Shown: positions 23,530 through 32,960, counted from the first letter of the stretch. The stretch is 64,000 nt of DNA from Candidatus Aalborgicola lynettensis (GCA_016719405.1 JADJZE010000001.1:434001-498000), one strand, 5' to 3'. The notes: a model not told the origin generated them from the letters alone. Program-made: numbers and translations.

Positions 23530-25221
23530 TTAGTAGATGTCGTGCTGCGTGTTGTACACGTTGAACTTGCCTGTCGGGGTGATCATTTTGGGATCGGTAA
23601 TCACCTTCTTCAGAGCCAGTGTCTTGTCGTCGTACACAACAATCGCCGATTGGTCGGTCTTTCCACCCCACAACGAGATCCAGACTTCGGTGCCGTCGGC
23701 ACTGTACTCGGGGTGTACAGCGCGGCGGGTCGCTTTGGTTTCTGGCAGACCAGAATCTTTGGCTACGTTGATGGTTTTGAAAGGCTTGGACAGATCACCC
23801 ATCTTCCAGACAGAAACCGACTCTGCGGTTTCCTTGTCCGAATTTTGAGCCGAATCAGCCCACAGGTGATTGGACTTTGGATGCGTCTTCACAAACAGGT
23901 TGCCCGGCACGTGTTTGACTTCCTGCACCACCTTCCAGTTGAACGCTTTGAACTTGGCGTACTTCTTGTCGTCGGACGGTGTGCTGATTAAGGTCACCAC
24001 GTCTGCACCCAGGTGACCGGTTGCCCAAACCGGGCCAAACTTGGGATGAACAAAGTTCGCACCACGGCCTGGGTGCGGAATTTTTGCGGTGTCAACCAAA
24101 GCGGCCAGTTTGCCGGTCTTCAGGTCGACGGCGGCGATCTTGTTCGATGCGTTGGCTGCGACCAGGAAGTAACGCTTGGATGCGTCAAAACCGCCATCGT
24201 GCAGAAACTTGGCTGAGCCAATGGTGGTGGTCTTGAGGTTCTCGATGTCCGAGTAGTCGACCAACAGGATCTGGCCGGTTTCTTTGATGTTGACAACCCA
24301 CTCAGGCTTGATTTCGGACGACACGATAGAGGCCACGCGTGGCTCTGGGTGGTATTCGCCATCCACCGTCATGCCGCGGGTGCTGACCACTTTGCGTGGT
24401 TTGAGGGTGTCGCCGTCCATGATGACGTATTGAGGTGGCCAGTAGGAACCGGCAATCGCGTATTTGTCTTCAAAGCCCTTGAATTTGGATGTATCCACCG
24501 AGCGGGCATCAAAGCCGATTTTGACTTCGGCCACAACACCGGGCTTCTCCATCCACAAGTCGATCAGTGACAGGCGACCGTCGCGCCCGATCACATACAC
24601 ATAGCGACCCGACTTGGACAGGCGCGAGATGTGCACTGCGTAACCGGTCTTGACGATACTGCGAATATCTTTGGTGTCGCCGTCGATCAGCGCCACTTCA
24701 CCGGTATCACGCAAGGTCACCGAGAACATGTTCTTCAGGTTGTACTTGTTCATCTGCTTGGTCGGCCGTTCGTTCACCGGAACGATTACCTTCCAGGAAT
24801 CAAGGGTTTCCTTGAAGCTGTATTCGGGCGGTACATCGGGCGTGTTCTGGATGTACTTGGCCATCAAAGTCAATTCGTCCTTCGTCAGGATGTCGTCGAA
24901 ATTGACCATTCCCCCATCGGTGCCGTAACCAATGATTTTCTCTAGGCGGGATTGTCCGAGCGTCAGCGTTCCACCTTCGGTCTTGGTGCCATCTTTGGCA
25001 GTTTTGGTCCAGTGGGGTTCCAGATTTTTTCCCGTTGCCCCTTTGCGCAGCACGCCATGGCAGCCCGCACAACGTTCGAAATAAATCTTCTTTGCAGCCT
25101 CTTTTTCGGAAACGCTCATGACGGGTGCCTCGGGGCCTTTGTCCTGTGCATAGGCTGACGCTGCCAGGCCGGTCAGCATCACCGCTGCAGCAACGCTGGA
25201 AAGACGGGAAAATTTCATCAT
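23530..25221 (-). CDS. nirS: cytochrome cd1 nitrite reductase (NO-forming)
   Basis: This periplasmic enzyme reduces nitrite to nitric oxide in denitrification. It has a signal peptide (KFSRLSSVAAAVMLTGLAASAYA), an N-terminal cytochrome c domain with CAGCH at residues 51-55, and an eight-bladed d1 propeller ending in TPTGKFNVYNTQHDIY. The two active-site histidines of the family are present in EYHPEPRVASI and FLHDGGFD, as are GRGANFVHPKFGPVWATGHLG and KTHPKSNHLW. The start is placed at the double ATG 25221/25218, which has GGAG five or eight bases upstream; a longer frame to 25320 lacks a signal peptide. Other d1 biogenesis genes are not in the window apart from the NirF-like one. Confidence 0.97.
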   Translation of the reverse strand: MMKFSRLSSVAAAVMLTGLAASAYAQDKGPEAPVMSVSEKEAAKKIYFERCAGCHGVLRKGATGKNLEPHWTKTAKDGTKTEGGTLTLGQSRLEKIIGYGTDGGMVNFDDILTKDELTLMAKYIQNTPDVPPEYSFKETLDSWKVIVPVNERPTKQMNKYNLKNMFSVTLRDTGEVALIDGDTKDIRSIVKTGYAVHISRLSKSGRYVYVIGRDGRLSLIDLWMEKPGVVAEVKIGFDARSVDTSKFKGFEDKYAIAGSYWPPQYVIMDGDTLKPRKVVSTRGMTVDGEYHPEPRVASIVSSEIKPEWVVNIKETGQILLVDYSDIENLKTTTIGSAKFLHDGGFDASKRYFLVAANASNKIAAVDLKTGKLAALVDTAKIPHPGRGANFVHPKFGPVWATGHLGADVVTLISTPSDDKKYAKFKAFNWKVVQEVKHVPGNLFVKTHPKSNHLWADSAQNSDKETAESVSVWKMGDLSKPFKTINVAKDSGLPETKATRRAVHPEYSADGTEVWISLWGGKTDQSAIVVYDDKTLALKKVITDPKMITPTGKFNVYNTQHDIY

Positions 25222-25339
25222 TCTTACTCCATAGTACCTAGCAGCCAATCTGCCGCACAACGGGCATCCGACGCTTGGTGACGGCTGCATCAAATCGATC
25301 CAAGCGCTCACATTGTTCATGTGATGGCATGGCAGCTTG

Positions 25340-25353
25340 TTAACTTAGATCAA
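25340..25353. promoter_or_regulatory. candidate FNR/DNR-type box upstream of nirS
   Basis: TTAACTTAGATCAA is, on the minus strand, TTGATCTAAGTTAA. The first half site TTGAT is perfect and the second (GTTAA for ATCAA) matches in three of five positions. It lies about 119 bases before the nirS start and 136 bases before ccmA, in the divergent promoter region. Anaerobic or NO-responsive control of nirS by FNR/DNR is usual in denitrifiers. Confidence 0.5.
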
Positions 25354-25488
25354 CAAAGAAACAAAGTCGTTCGAAATTTTGCTATTTGTTGGCTTGACTG
25401 GGTGCCTGCCGCGCGTGCATACCTTCAATAGCAAATTGGTCGTGATTCGTGCTTTAAGATTCGAGTGTTGAACATGTGAAATCCAGAA

Positions 25489-26133
25489 TTGACTACTGCA
25501 CCCGTACTGACGATCCACCAACTGGGCTGTAGCAGGGGGGGGCGCCCCCTTTTTCAGAACATTGATTGCAGTCTGGAAGCCGGGCGCTGGCTCTACGTTG
25601 CGGGAGCAAACGGAGTTGGAAAAACCAGCCTTTTACGCATGCTGTGTGGCCTGGCAGCCATTGAGTCGGGTGATATTTGCTGGAAAGGCGTATCCGTGCG
25701 AGCGCAGGTCGAAGCCTTCCGTCGAGAGTTGTTCTACCTTGGGCATCTCAATGCCCTGCAAGAGTCCATGACGGTGAGTGAGAACATCGTGTTTTCAGCG
25801 GCACTTGGAGGTTTGGCGGTTGCGCAGCGGGATGTGGCTGAATTACTTGTGCAGTTTGGTGTTGGTGGCCGTGGTGGGCAGGTGGTTCGTCATCTCTCGC
25901 AAGGGCAAAAGCGGCGCGTTGCCCTGCTTCGGCTGGCCTTGAGTCGGGCGCGGTTGTGGGTATTGGATGAGCCGTTTGTTGCGATGGATGACGCAGGTAT
26001 ACGGATGTTGGCGAACCTGGTGGCGAAGCACTTGAACACCGGAGGGCTTGCGGTGATAACGAGTCATCAGTCAGTCGATATAGGGGGCATTCCGGCGCAA
26101 ATTCTGGATTTGTCGGCATGCGCGTGTCAATGA
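25489..26133 (+). CDS. ccmA: cytochrome c maturation ABC transporter, ATP-binding protein
   Basis: The 214-residue ATPase starts at a TTG. It shows Walker A in VAGANGVGKTSLLRML, the signature HLSQGQKRRVALLRLAL and Walker B in LWVLDEPFVAMDDAG. In the system I pathway CcmA hydrolyses ATP to release holo-CcmE from the CcmC complex. It opens a gap-free ccmABCDEFGHI operon in which almost every gene overlaps the next by a few bases. The operon is divergent from nirS, whose product needs heme c attachment. Confidence 0.95.
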   Translation: MTTAPVLTIHQLGCSRGGRPLFQNIDCSLEAGRWLYVAGANGVGKTSLLRMLCGLAAIESGDICWKGVSVRAQVEAFRRELFYLGHLNALQESMTVSENIVFSAALGGLAVAQRDVAELLVQFGVGGRGGQVVRHLSQGQKRRVALLRLALSRARLWVLDEPFVAMDDAGIRMLANLVAKHLNTGGLAVITSHQSVDIGGIPAQILDLSACACQ

Positions 26134-26816
26134 GCCAGGAAATGGGTACGACATCGGTCCTTTGGGCGGTGTTGCAGCGCGAGGTTTCGCTTGCCATGCG
26201 GCAAAAGGGTGAAGTACTGACCCCCTTGGTTTTTTTTGTTGTGATTGCAAGTTTGTTTCCACTTGGAATTGGCCCTGAGTCGGCACTGTTGTTGCGCATG
26301 GCGCCTGGCGTGTTGTGGGTTAGTGCGTTGCTTGCGGCCATGTTGTCGTTGCAGCGGCTGTTTTCAACCGATTATTCGGATGGAACGCTGGAGCAAATGG
26401 CACTTTCCACGACGCCTCTCGGCTTGTTGGTGCTTGCCAAGTCCGTCGCGCACTTCTTGTTGTCCGGGTTGCCGCTGGTTCTGGTGGCTCCCGTACTTGG
26501 TTTGCAATTTGGGTTGGATGAGCGGGCGTTGGGAGTTTTGGTGGCGTCGCTTTTGTTAGGGACTCCGACCCTGAGTTTGATTGGCAGCATCGGTGCGGCT
26601 CTCACTTTGGGCGTACGCGGAGCAGGGGTATTGTTATCTTTGTTGATCCTGCCCTTGTATATTCCAGTCCTGATTTTCGGCGCTGGCGCGGTTGAAGCGG
26701 ATGCAGCCGGGTTGGGGGCTGGAGGGCATTTGTCCTTGCTGGCGGCCCTGCTGGTCGTGTCGCTTTTTTTTGCCCCGCTGGCCACTACGGCTGCATTGAA
26801 AATTTCCCTTGAATGA
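26118..26816 (+). CDS. ccmB: cytochrome c maturation membrane protein CcmB
   Basis: The protein of 228-232 residues has about six membrane helices and the family features AVLQREVSLAMRQKGEVLTPLVFF, LFSTDYSDGTLEQMALS and a C-terminal LFFAPLATTAALKISLE. It is the membrane partner of the CcmA ATPase in the CcmABCD complex. The start may be the ATG at 26118 or the one at 26130, which overlaps the ccmA stop as ATGA like the other junctions of this operon. Confidence 0.95.
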   Translation: MRVSMSQEMGTTSVLWAVLQREVSLAMRQKGEVLTPLVFFVVIASLFPLGIGPESALLLRMAPGVLWVSALLAAMLSLQRLFSTDYSDGTLEQMALSTTPLGLLVLAKSVAHFLLSGLPLVLVAPVLGLQFGLDERALGVLVASLLLGTPTLSLIGSIGAALTLGVRGAGVLLSLLILPLYIPVLIFGAGAVEADAAGLGAGGHLSLLAALLVVSLFFAPLATTAALKISLE

Positions 26817-27553
26817 CGACGCCTGCTATTAACTGGTTCAAGTTCGCATCGCCACAATCGTTCTATTTTTTGGCGGGGCGCTTGTGGCCGTGGTTTGCGG
26901 CCCTCGCTGTGCTGCTATTGACGGCCGGGTTGTGGGTGGCATTTTTTGTTGCCCCGGTGGATGCCCAGCAGGGGCAGGGCTACCGTATCATTTTTGTGCA
27001 CGTCCCGGCGTCCCAGATGTCGATGTTGATCTATGTGGTGATGGCAGGCTGGGCTGGTTTGGGGTTGGCATTGAATACCCGCGTGTCGGGGATGATGGCT
27101 TCCGCGTTGGCGCCCACCGGGGCGTTGTTCGCGTTTTTGTCTTTGGTGACGGGGGCGTTGTGGGGTAAGCCGATGTGGGGAACCTGGTGGGTGTGGGATG
27201 CACGCCTTACCTCGGAGCTCATACTGCTTTTTCTGTATTTGGGTTTCCTGGCCCTGCAGTCCAGTATTGACGAACCACGCCGCGCTGACAAAGCCTGTGC
27301 GGTGCTGGCATTGGTTGGCGTGGTGAATGTGCCCATCATCTATTTTTCCGTCAAATGGTGGAATACCCTGCACCAGGGGGCTTCGGTTTCATTGACCAGT
27401 GCACCGTCCATGGCCAGTACCATGCTGACCGGTATGCTGCTGATGGTGCTGGCGTTCTGGATGTACAGCATTGCCGTTGCGTTGGCACGGGTGCGTGTCA
27501 TCATTTTGGCGCGTGAACGGCATGCAGATTGGGTGCAACATGCAATGGAATAG
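26813..27553 (+). CDS. ccmC: heme handling protein CcmC
   Basis: This 246-residue membrane protein of the heme handling family has six helices and the tryptophan-rich motif WGKPMWGTWWVWDARLTSELILLF between conserved histidines (IIFVHVPASQMSM and WWNTLHQGASV). It loads heme onto CcmE in the periplasm. It overlaps ccmB by four bases and ccmD by 14 bases. Confidence 0.97.
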   Translation: MTTPAINWFKFASPQSFYFLAGRLWPWFAALAVLLLTAGLWVAFFVAPVDAQQGQGYRIIFVHVPASQMSMLIYVVMAGWAGLGLALNTRVSGMMASALAPTGALFAFLSLVTGALWGKPMWGTWWVWDARLTSELILLFLYLGFLALQSSIDEPRRADKACAVLALVGVVNVPIIYFSVKWWNTLHQGASVSLTSAPSMASTMLTGMLLMVLAFWMYSIAVALARVRVIILARERHADWVQHAME

Positions 27554-27719
27554 TGCTTCAGAATTTTTTGCGATGGGTGGCTACGCACTGTATGTGTGGG
27601 GCAGTTTTGGTATTACAGCCGCAGTCATGGTGGTCGAAATGTGGCAAGTTCGCATTCGGAAAAATCAGGTCTTGCGGGAATTGCGTGCGGATGCCCGCCA
27701 CGAGGGGGGCGTGTCTTGA
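27540..27719 (+). CDS. ccmD: heme exporter small subunit CcmD
   Basis: The 59-residue protein begins with MQWNSASEFFAMGGYALYVWGSFG, the family hallmark, followed by one membrane helix and a basic tail (EMWQVRIRKNQVLRELRADARH). CcmD stabilises the CcmABC complex and helps release holo-CcmE. It starts inside ccmC and its stop overlaps the TTG start of ccmE. Confidence 0.92.
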   Translation: MQWNSASEFFAMGGYALYVWGSFGITAAVMVVEMWQVRIRKNQVLRELRADARHEGGVS

Positions 27720-28159
27720 AGCCGCGTCACAGGCGCGCTGCGCTGATTGTTGGTGGTCTGGCGGCACTTGGACTTGCGGCGTATTTTGTGCTCAATGCTT
27801 TCCAGAGTAATTTGGTGTTTTTCTTTACACCGAGCCAAATTGCGTCGGGTGAGGCGCCCCGCAATCGCATCTTCCGTGTGGGTGGAATGGTCAAAATGGA
27901 GTCCGTCAAACGCGACAACTTGACTGTTCAGTTTGTTGTGACCGATACCGCGCAGGAGGTGCGTGTGTCGTACACCGGAATCCTGCCGGATTTGTTTCGG
28001 GAAGGAAAAGGCGTTGTTGTCCAGGGGAAACTGGGAACCGACGGGGTATTCATGGCCACCGAGGTGCTTGCCAAGCACGATGAAAATTACATGCCGCCCG
28101 AGGCACAACACGCGGTGGATCAGGCGCAAAAGGCCAGCAAAACGCTCAAACAGCCATGA
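27716..28159 (+). CDS. ccmE: periplasmic heme chaperone CcmE
   Basis: The 147-residue protein has an N-terminal anchor (RRAALIVGGLAALGLAAYFVLNAF) and an OB-fold domain. It binds heme covalently through His121 in LAKHDENYMPPE, the conserved HxxxY motif. The TTG start at 27716 overlaps the ccmD stop; a longer frame beginning at 27596 would read through ccmD and lacks support. CcmE carries heme from CcmC to the CcmF/H ligase. Confidence 0.96.
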   Translation: MKPRHRRAALIVGGLAALGLAAYFVLNAFQSNLVFFFTPSQIASGEAPRNRIFRVGGMVKMESVKRDNLTVQFVVTDTAQEVRVSYTGILPDLFREGKGVVVQGKLGTDGVFMATEVLAKHDENYMPPEAQHAVDQAQKASKTLKQP

Positions 28160-30123
28160 TTCCTGAAATTGGTCATTTTTCGCTTATTTTGGCGTTGCTG
28201 GTTGCCTTGGTTGTAGGCACCTTGAGTGTGGTTGGTGGTCAAACCGGGCGGGGCGACTGGATGGCTTTGGCGCGACCCGGTGCGCAGGTATTGTGGTTGC
28301 TGACAGCGTTTTCTTTTTGCTGTCTTACCTACGCATTTTTCACCAATGATTTTTCGGTAAGTTACGTTGCGCAGCACTCCAACTCGCGGTTGCCAGGCAT
28401 GTATCGGATTGCGGGGGTATGGGGCGGACACGAAGGGTCGCTGCTGTTGTGGCTGATGATGCTGGTAACGTGGATGCTTGCGGTGTCTCTGTTCTCGCGT
28501 CAGTTGCCGGACCCAATGGTGTCCAGGGTGTTGGGTGTGTTGGCACTGGTGGCTGTCGGGTTCATGTTGTTCATGTTGCTCACCTCGAATCCGTTTTTGC
28601 GGTTGAATGATGCTCCTGAAGATGGCCGTGACCTCAATCCATTGCTGCAGGATCCCGGGCTGGTTTTTCATCCGCCGATGCTCTACATGGGGTACGTTGG
28701 CATGGCTGTTCCTTTTGCATTTGCCATTGCGGCTCTGCTCAATGGAAGGCTGGATGCTGCTTGGGCGCGTTGGTCGCGACCCTGGGCGACAGCCGCATGG
28801 GTGTTTTTGACGCTCGGAATTGCACTGGGATCCGTTTGGGCCTACTACGAATTGGGGTGGGGTGGTTGGTGGTTTTGGGACCCAGTTGAAAACGCATCGT
28901 TTCTGCCCTGGTTGGTTGGCGCTGCGTTGATTCACTCGCTGGCGGTTACCGAAAAACGTGGCCTGTTCAAAAACTGGACCATTGTTCTGGCGATCACGGC
29001 GTTTTCATTGAGTTTGCTCGGTACGTTTTTGGTGCGCTCGGGTGTGCTGACTTCGGTGCACGCGTTTGCCAGTGACCCCCGTCGCGGTATTTTTATTTTG
29101 CTCTTCTTGGCGGTAGTCGTTGGTGGGTCTTTGATCCTGTTCGCCATGCGTGCCAGCACAATCCGGTCGGCCGGAGCGTTCGCACTGGTATCACGAGAAA
29201 CTTTTTTGTTAATCAACAACCTTTTACTGACCACTGCTGCTGCGACGGTACTGTTGGGCACTTTGTATCCGCTGATTGTCGATGCCTTGAATCTGGGCAA
29301 GTTGTCGGTAGGACCGCCTTACTTCAATGCGGTATTTATTCCAATCATGGTTCCGGTATTGTTGTTGATGGCGGTGGGTATCCATGTTCGCTGGAAGAGT
29401 GACACTCTGGTCGAACTGGGCAAGAAATTGGGGCCGGTGGCTGCCATCGCGGTGATTTCAGGTTGCAGTTTGCCTTTGCTTGCCGGAACCTGGTCCGCAC
29501 TGGCCGCGATGGGGCTAGGTTTGGCTTCGTGGATCGTGCTTTCGTCCGTGTTGCAGATGGTGCGTCAGTTCAGGGGAACTGTTAAATGGGCCTCCACCCC
29601 ATTGGCCTTTTGGGGCATGCATGTTGCCCACATTGGTATTGCGGTGTGTGTGGTGGGGGTTACCATGGTCAAGGGGTACGAGACCGAGAAAGATGTGCGC
29701 ATGGGTGTTGGCGATACCGTCACTGTCGGAGGTTATACCTTTCGCCTTATGCACATCAGCGCAGCGACGGGCCCGAATTACAGCGCAGATGTCGCTGACG
29801 TGGAGTTGAGTCGCAGCGGGTATGTCCTGAAGACGCTGCATCCTGAAAAACGCACCTATTTTTCGTCTGCCATGCCGATGACGGAAGCGGCCATTGATAC
29901 CAGTTTGGTTCGGGATGTTTATGTGTCTCTGGGTGAGCGACTGGAGGGGGGGGACAATCCTGCATGGGCGATACGTGTGTACCACAAGCCGTTTATTGCG
30001 TGGATTTGGGCTGGGGCCTTGTTGATGGCCCTCGGTGGAACAATGGCGGGATTGGATCGACGCTATCGGAAAAAATATGCCGTTTCGCCTGCCACACGCG
30101 ACAGCGCTGGAGATCCGGCATGA
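28156..30123 (+). CDS. ccmF: heme lyase subunit CcmF
   Basis: This 655-residue polytopic membrane protein has the tryptophan-rich WWD motif in YELGWGGWWFWDPVENASFLPW near residue 240. It also has the early segment MYRIAGVWGGHEGSLLLW and a periplasmic loop near the C-terminus (DVYVSLGERLEGGDNPAWAIRVYHKPFIAWIW). It ligates heme from holo-CcmE to apocytochrome CXXCH motifs and reduces heme using quinol. Both operon junctions overlap by four bases. Confidence 0.98.
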   Translation: MIPEIGHFSLILALLVALVVGTLSVVGGQTGRGDWMALARPGAQVLWLLTAFSFCCLTYAFFTNDFSVSYVAQHSNSRLPGMYRIAGVWGGHEGSLLLWLMMLVTWMLAVSLFSRQLPDPMVSRVLGVLALVAVGFMLFMLLTSNPFLRLNDAPEDGRDLNPLLQDPGLVFHPPMLYMGYVGMAVPFAFAIAALLNGRLDAAWARWSRPWATAAWVFLTLGIALGSVWAYYELGWGGWWFWDPVENASFLPWLVGAALIHSLAVTEKRGLFKNWTIVLAITAFSLSLLGTFLVRSGVLTSVHAFASDPRRGIFILLFLAVVVGGSLILFAMRASTIRSAGAFALVSRETFLLINNLLLTTAAATVLLGTLYPLIVDALNLGKLSVGPPYFNAVFIPIMVPVLLLMAVGIHVRWKSDTLVELGKKLGPVAAIAVISGCSLPLLAGTWSALAAMGLGLASWIVLSSVLQMVRQFRGTVKWASTPLAFWGMHVAHIGIAVCVVGVTMVKGYETEKDVRMGVGDTVTVGGYTFRLMHISAATGPNYSADVADVELSRSGYVLKTLHPEKRTYFSSAMPMTEAAIDTSLVRDVYVSLGERLEGGDNPAWAIRVYHKPFIAWIWAGALLMALGGTMAGLDRRYRKKYAVSPATRDSAGDPA

Positions 30124-30644
30124 AGAAAGCCATGATCCCTTTGGGATTGTTCGTCGTTTTGCTTGTATTTTTGGCCAGAGGCTTGATGCTTGATCCGCGG
30201 GAGGTGCCATCGCCGCTCATTGGCAAGCCCGCACCTGCCTTTACAACCGGCCGTTTGCTGGCAGCGGATACGCTTTTTTCGACCAAAGAGTTGTTGGGGC
30301 AGGTCTGGTTGTTGAATATTTGGGCGTCGTGGTGTGTCGCTTGTCGACAAGAGCACCCCGTTTTGATGGAGTTCGCCAAATCCAAAATGCTGCCGATTGT
30401 CGGGCTGGACTACAAAGACAAAGACCGGGACGGTCTGAACTGGTTGGCGCAGTTTGGCAACCCCTACGATATTGTCGTGACCGATCACGACGCCCACATC
30501 GGAATTGACTACGGCGTATATGGCGTGCCGGAGTCGTTTCTTATCGATAAGGCCGGCATCATCCGCTACAAGCAAATTGGCCCCATTACCGCCGAAGCCT
30601 TGCAAAACAAAATCGTTCCTCTGGTGCGGGAGTTGCAGAAGTGA
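30120..30644 (+). CDS. ccmG: thiol:disulfide interchange protein of cytochrome c biogenesis
   Basis: The 174-residue membrane-anchored thioredoxin-like protein (also called DsbE) has an N-terminal helix, the active site WASWCVACRQEHP and the family segment YGVYGVPESFLIDKAGIIRYKQIGP. It keeps apocytochrome cysteines reduced. The start at 30120 overlaps the ccmF stop; the longer reading frame from 29964 lies inside ccmF and is not credible. Confidence 0.96.
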   Translation: MKKAMIPLGLFVVLLVFLARGLMLDPREVPSPLIGKPAPAFTTGRLLAADTLFSTKELLGQVWLLNIWASWCVACRQEHPVLMEFAKSKMLPIVGLDYKDKDRDGLNWLAQFGNPYDIVVTDHDAHIGIDYGVYGVPESFLIDKAGIIRYKQIGPITAEALQNKIVPLVRELQK

Positions 30645-31114
30645 AGGTGCAGCGGGGTGTTCTTTTCCTGTTGGCCTTGTTTTTTGCCGCGTTTAACTAT
30701 GCCAATGATGCCGTGCCTCTGGCGGAGGATCCGGTGCTGGAGCAACGCGTAATAGGCATCTCGGAAGAATTGCGCTGTCTGGTGTGTCAAAACGAATCCC
30801 TGGCCGGCTCCCGTGCCGACCTTGCGCAGGATCTGCGCCGTGAGATTCGCACCCTGATCAAGGCGGGGAAAACGGATGCAGAAATTATGGATTTTATGGT
30901 GAGCCGCTATGGTGACTTTGTCCGATACCGTCCGCCGGTCAAACCGGTCACCTGGGTGCTTTGGTTTGGCCCTTTTGTTTTGTTGATTGGCGCACTTGCA
31001 GGGTTGATCGGGATGATTAGACGCAGGCAGCGCCAGCCACATGTGCCGGTGCTGAGTGCCGACCAGCGTCTGCAGGTAGAAGCGCTGCTGCAAAATGAGG
31101 AATCCACGCCATGA
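30641..31114 (+). CDS. ccmH: cytochrome c maturation protein CcmH
   Basis: The 157-residue protein has a signal peptide, the redox motif EELRCLVCQNESLAGSRADLAQDLR and a membrane helix at about 104-124. It is part of the heme ligation complex and interacts with apocytochrome thiols and CcmF. It starts at GTG, overlapping ccmG by four bases. Confidence 0.95.
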   Translation: MKVQRGVLFLLALFFAAFNYANDAVPLAEDPVLEQRVIGISEELRCLVCQNESLAGSRADLAQDLRREIRTLIKAGKTDAEIMDFMVSRYGDFVRYRPPVKPVTWVLWFGPFVLLIGALAGLIGMIRRRQRQPHVPVLSADQRLQVEALLQNEESTP

Positions 31115-31956
31115 TGGTTTTTTATGCCATGGCCACAGTCATGATCGTGTCTGTAATTTATGGGTTGGGGCGTGTGCTGCTGCGCGCCACCCCGGCGGTT
31201 CAGGTATCGAGCCAGCGTTTGAATGCGGCCATTTACCGGGATCAACTCCATGCATTGGAGCGCGATAGAACTATCGGTGTTATCAGCGACGTGGACTATG
31301 AAACAACACGCAGCGAATTGCAGTTGCGTCTGCTGGATGAAACCCAGGACGCAGGTAAGGCCGCCACGCGGAGTCCCACATATTTCTGGACGCCGCGCCT
31401 GACATTTGCGGTGGTTGCGATTTTGATTTCTGTTGGCGGCCCAGTGCTTTATGCGTGGCTAGGAAATGCGGGTGTGATTGTTGGGTCCGAAACTTCCAGG
31501 CGGCCTGGCGATAATCCTCAAATTCTACAAATGGTGGATGCCTTGGCATCACGTCTTGAGGCCAATCCGGATAACCCGAAAGGATGGGCGATGTTGGCAC
31601 GTTCCTACAAAGTGCTGGGTCGTTTTGAGGACGCTGAAAAGGCCTATTTGAAAGCAGGCACCATCCTCAACAGTGATCCGGAACTGATGGTGGACTATGC
31701 TGATCTGTTGGCAATTCGGGCCAACAGTATCGACGGTAAACCACTTGAGTTGGTTAATGAGGCCTTACAGATCGATCCTTTCCAGCCTACTGGATTGATG
31801 ATGTCCGGCGTAGCGGCTTATCGCCGCGGGGATTTTGCATTGGCGATTCGCCAGTGGGAAAAGCTGCTGACGGTACTTGAGCCCGGATCAAGTGATGCAC
31901 AGCAGGTTGCTGCAGACATCGCGCAGGCAAAAACAAAAACAGATTTGAAACCTTGA
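31111..31956 (+). CDS. ccmI: CcmI, apocytochrome c chaperone subunit
   Basis: The 281-residue protein has two membrane helices (about 1-20 and 92-115) and a periplasmic TPR domain (WAMLARSYKVLGRFEDAEKAY and LEANPDNPKGW). It recruits apocytochrome c to the CcmF/CcmH ligase. It is separate from CcmH here, whereas E. coli fuses the two. It closes the ccm operon and is convergent with the M48 peptidase gene. Confidence 0.9.
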   Translation: MMVFYAMATVMIVSVIYGLGRVLLRATPAVQVSSQRLNAAIYRDQLHALERDRTIGVISDVDYETTRSELQLRLLDETQDAGKAATRSPTYFWTPRLTFAVVAILISVGGPVLYAWLGNAGVIVGSETSRRPGDNPQILQMVDALASRLEANPDNPKGWAMLARSYKVLGRFEDAEKAYLKAGTILNSDPELMVDYADLLAIRANSIDGKPLELVNEALQIDPFQPTGLMMSGVAAYRRGDFALAIRQWEKLLTVLEPGSSDAQQVAADIAQAKTKTDLKP

Positions 31957-31997
31957 TCGGAGTTGCAAAGCGCGACAGGGCCGCTTTTTGATACCGA

Positions 31998-32960
31998 TTA
32001 CCGATTGCCTGTACGCGATAAACGCTGGGCAATGGTTACCGATTTGCCGGTGAAAGCGTCCAGGCGCTGGCCCATTGCCTGCTCAATCTGATCCAGACGT
32101 ACCTGGGGAGAAGGGTGGGTGCTGAAGGTCAGGGCGAACAAGGGGTTGTCCGGTGTTGTGCCGCGCAGTTGCTGCAGGACTGCGACCAAACCGTAGGGTT
32201 CAAACCCGGCACGTGTGGCCAGCGATACGCCGTTGCGGTCTGCTTCAAGTTCATCTTCCTGATCCAGACCCTTGGAGTACAACTCCTTGCCGAGGTTAAG
32301 CAACTGGCTCGAAAAACCACCGACGATATCGTTTTTAAGTTGGGATGCGACCACTTTGCCCAGCAAACCTGCCCTGGCGGTTTTTTGCATGGCTTTCAGG
32401 TGATGCTTGTTGACCACGTGGGTAATTTCGTGGGCCAATATGCCAGCCAACTCGGACTCATCGGTGAGTTGATCAATCAAACCTTTGGTCACGAATATAA
32501 ACCCGCCAGGCGTTGCAAATGCGTTGTAGCCAGGGTCGTCCAAAACAGCGAAAGACCAAGGCAAGTCAGGTCGTACAGATTGCAGGCTGATCCAACGCCC
32601 CAAGCGGTTCACATAGCGCTGCAAGGGAATGTTCGGATGCAAGGGTTTTGCACCCAGCAAAACAGCGGCCAGTTGGCGCCCGATTTCGATCTCTTTGGGT
32701 TCATCGATTTGTTCCAGCGACTGCGACAACAAGCCCACCAAATCATTGGCGCTGGCACCTTGTTGCTGCTGGCCGCCTCGAATGCCCAGAATGCCTCCCA
32801 AAGTATTTTCAGTGGCGCCACTGGCAGAATTTTGTACCGGGGGGCGCAGCAGATTTTGCAACAGTCCGCCCAAAGCTCTGCCGGCATCTTCGCCGTGTGC
32901 CGAAAGACTGGCTACAGCAAGCAGCCCGGCGAGTCCCAAGGCGGTGTATCGTTGCATCAT
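31998..32960 (-). CDS. M48-family metalloprotease, BepA-like
   Basis: The 320-residue periplasmic protein has a signal peptide (YTALGLAGLLAVASLSAHG). The zinc site is HEITH in ELAGILAHEITHVVNKHHL near residue 180, with a third ligand in DELEADRNGVSLA. The family includes BepA/YfgC, which maintains outer-membrane protein assembly, but the TPR half of BepA is absent. A Gln-rich linker (RGGQQQQGASAN) follows the signal region. Its ATG overlaps the stop of the SH3 gene upstream (ATGA), so the two form an operon. Confidence 0.9.
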   Translation of the reverse strand: MMQRYTALGLAGLLAVASLSAHGEDAGRALGGLLQNLLRPPVQNSASGATENTLGGILGIRGGQQQQGASANDLVGLLSQSLEQIDEPKEIEIGRQLAAVLLGAKPLHPNIPLQRYVNRLGRWISLQSVRPDLPWSFAVLDDPGYNAFATPGGFIFVTKGLIDQLTDESELAGILAHEITHVVNKHHLKAMQKTARAGLLGKVVASQLKNDIVGGFSSQLLNLGKELYSKGLDQEDELEADRNGVSLATRAGFEPYGLVAVLQQLRGTTPDNPLFALTFSTHPSPQVRLDQIEQAMGQRLDAFTGKSVTIAQRLSRTGNR

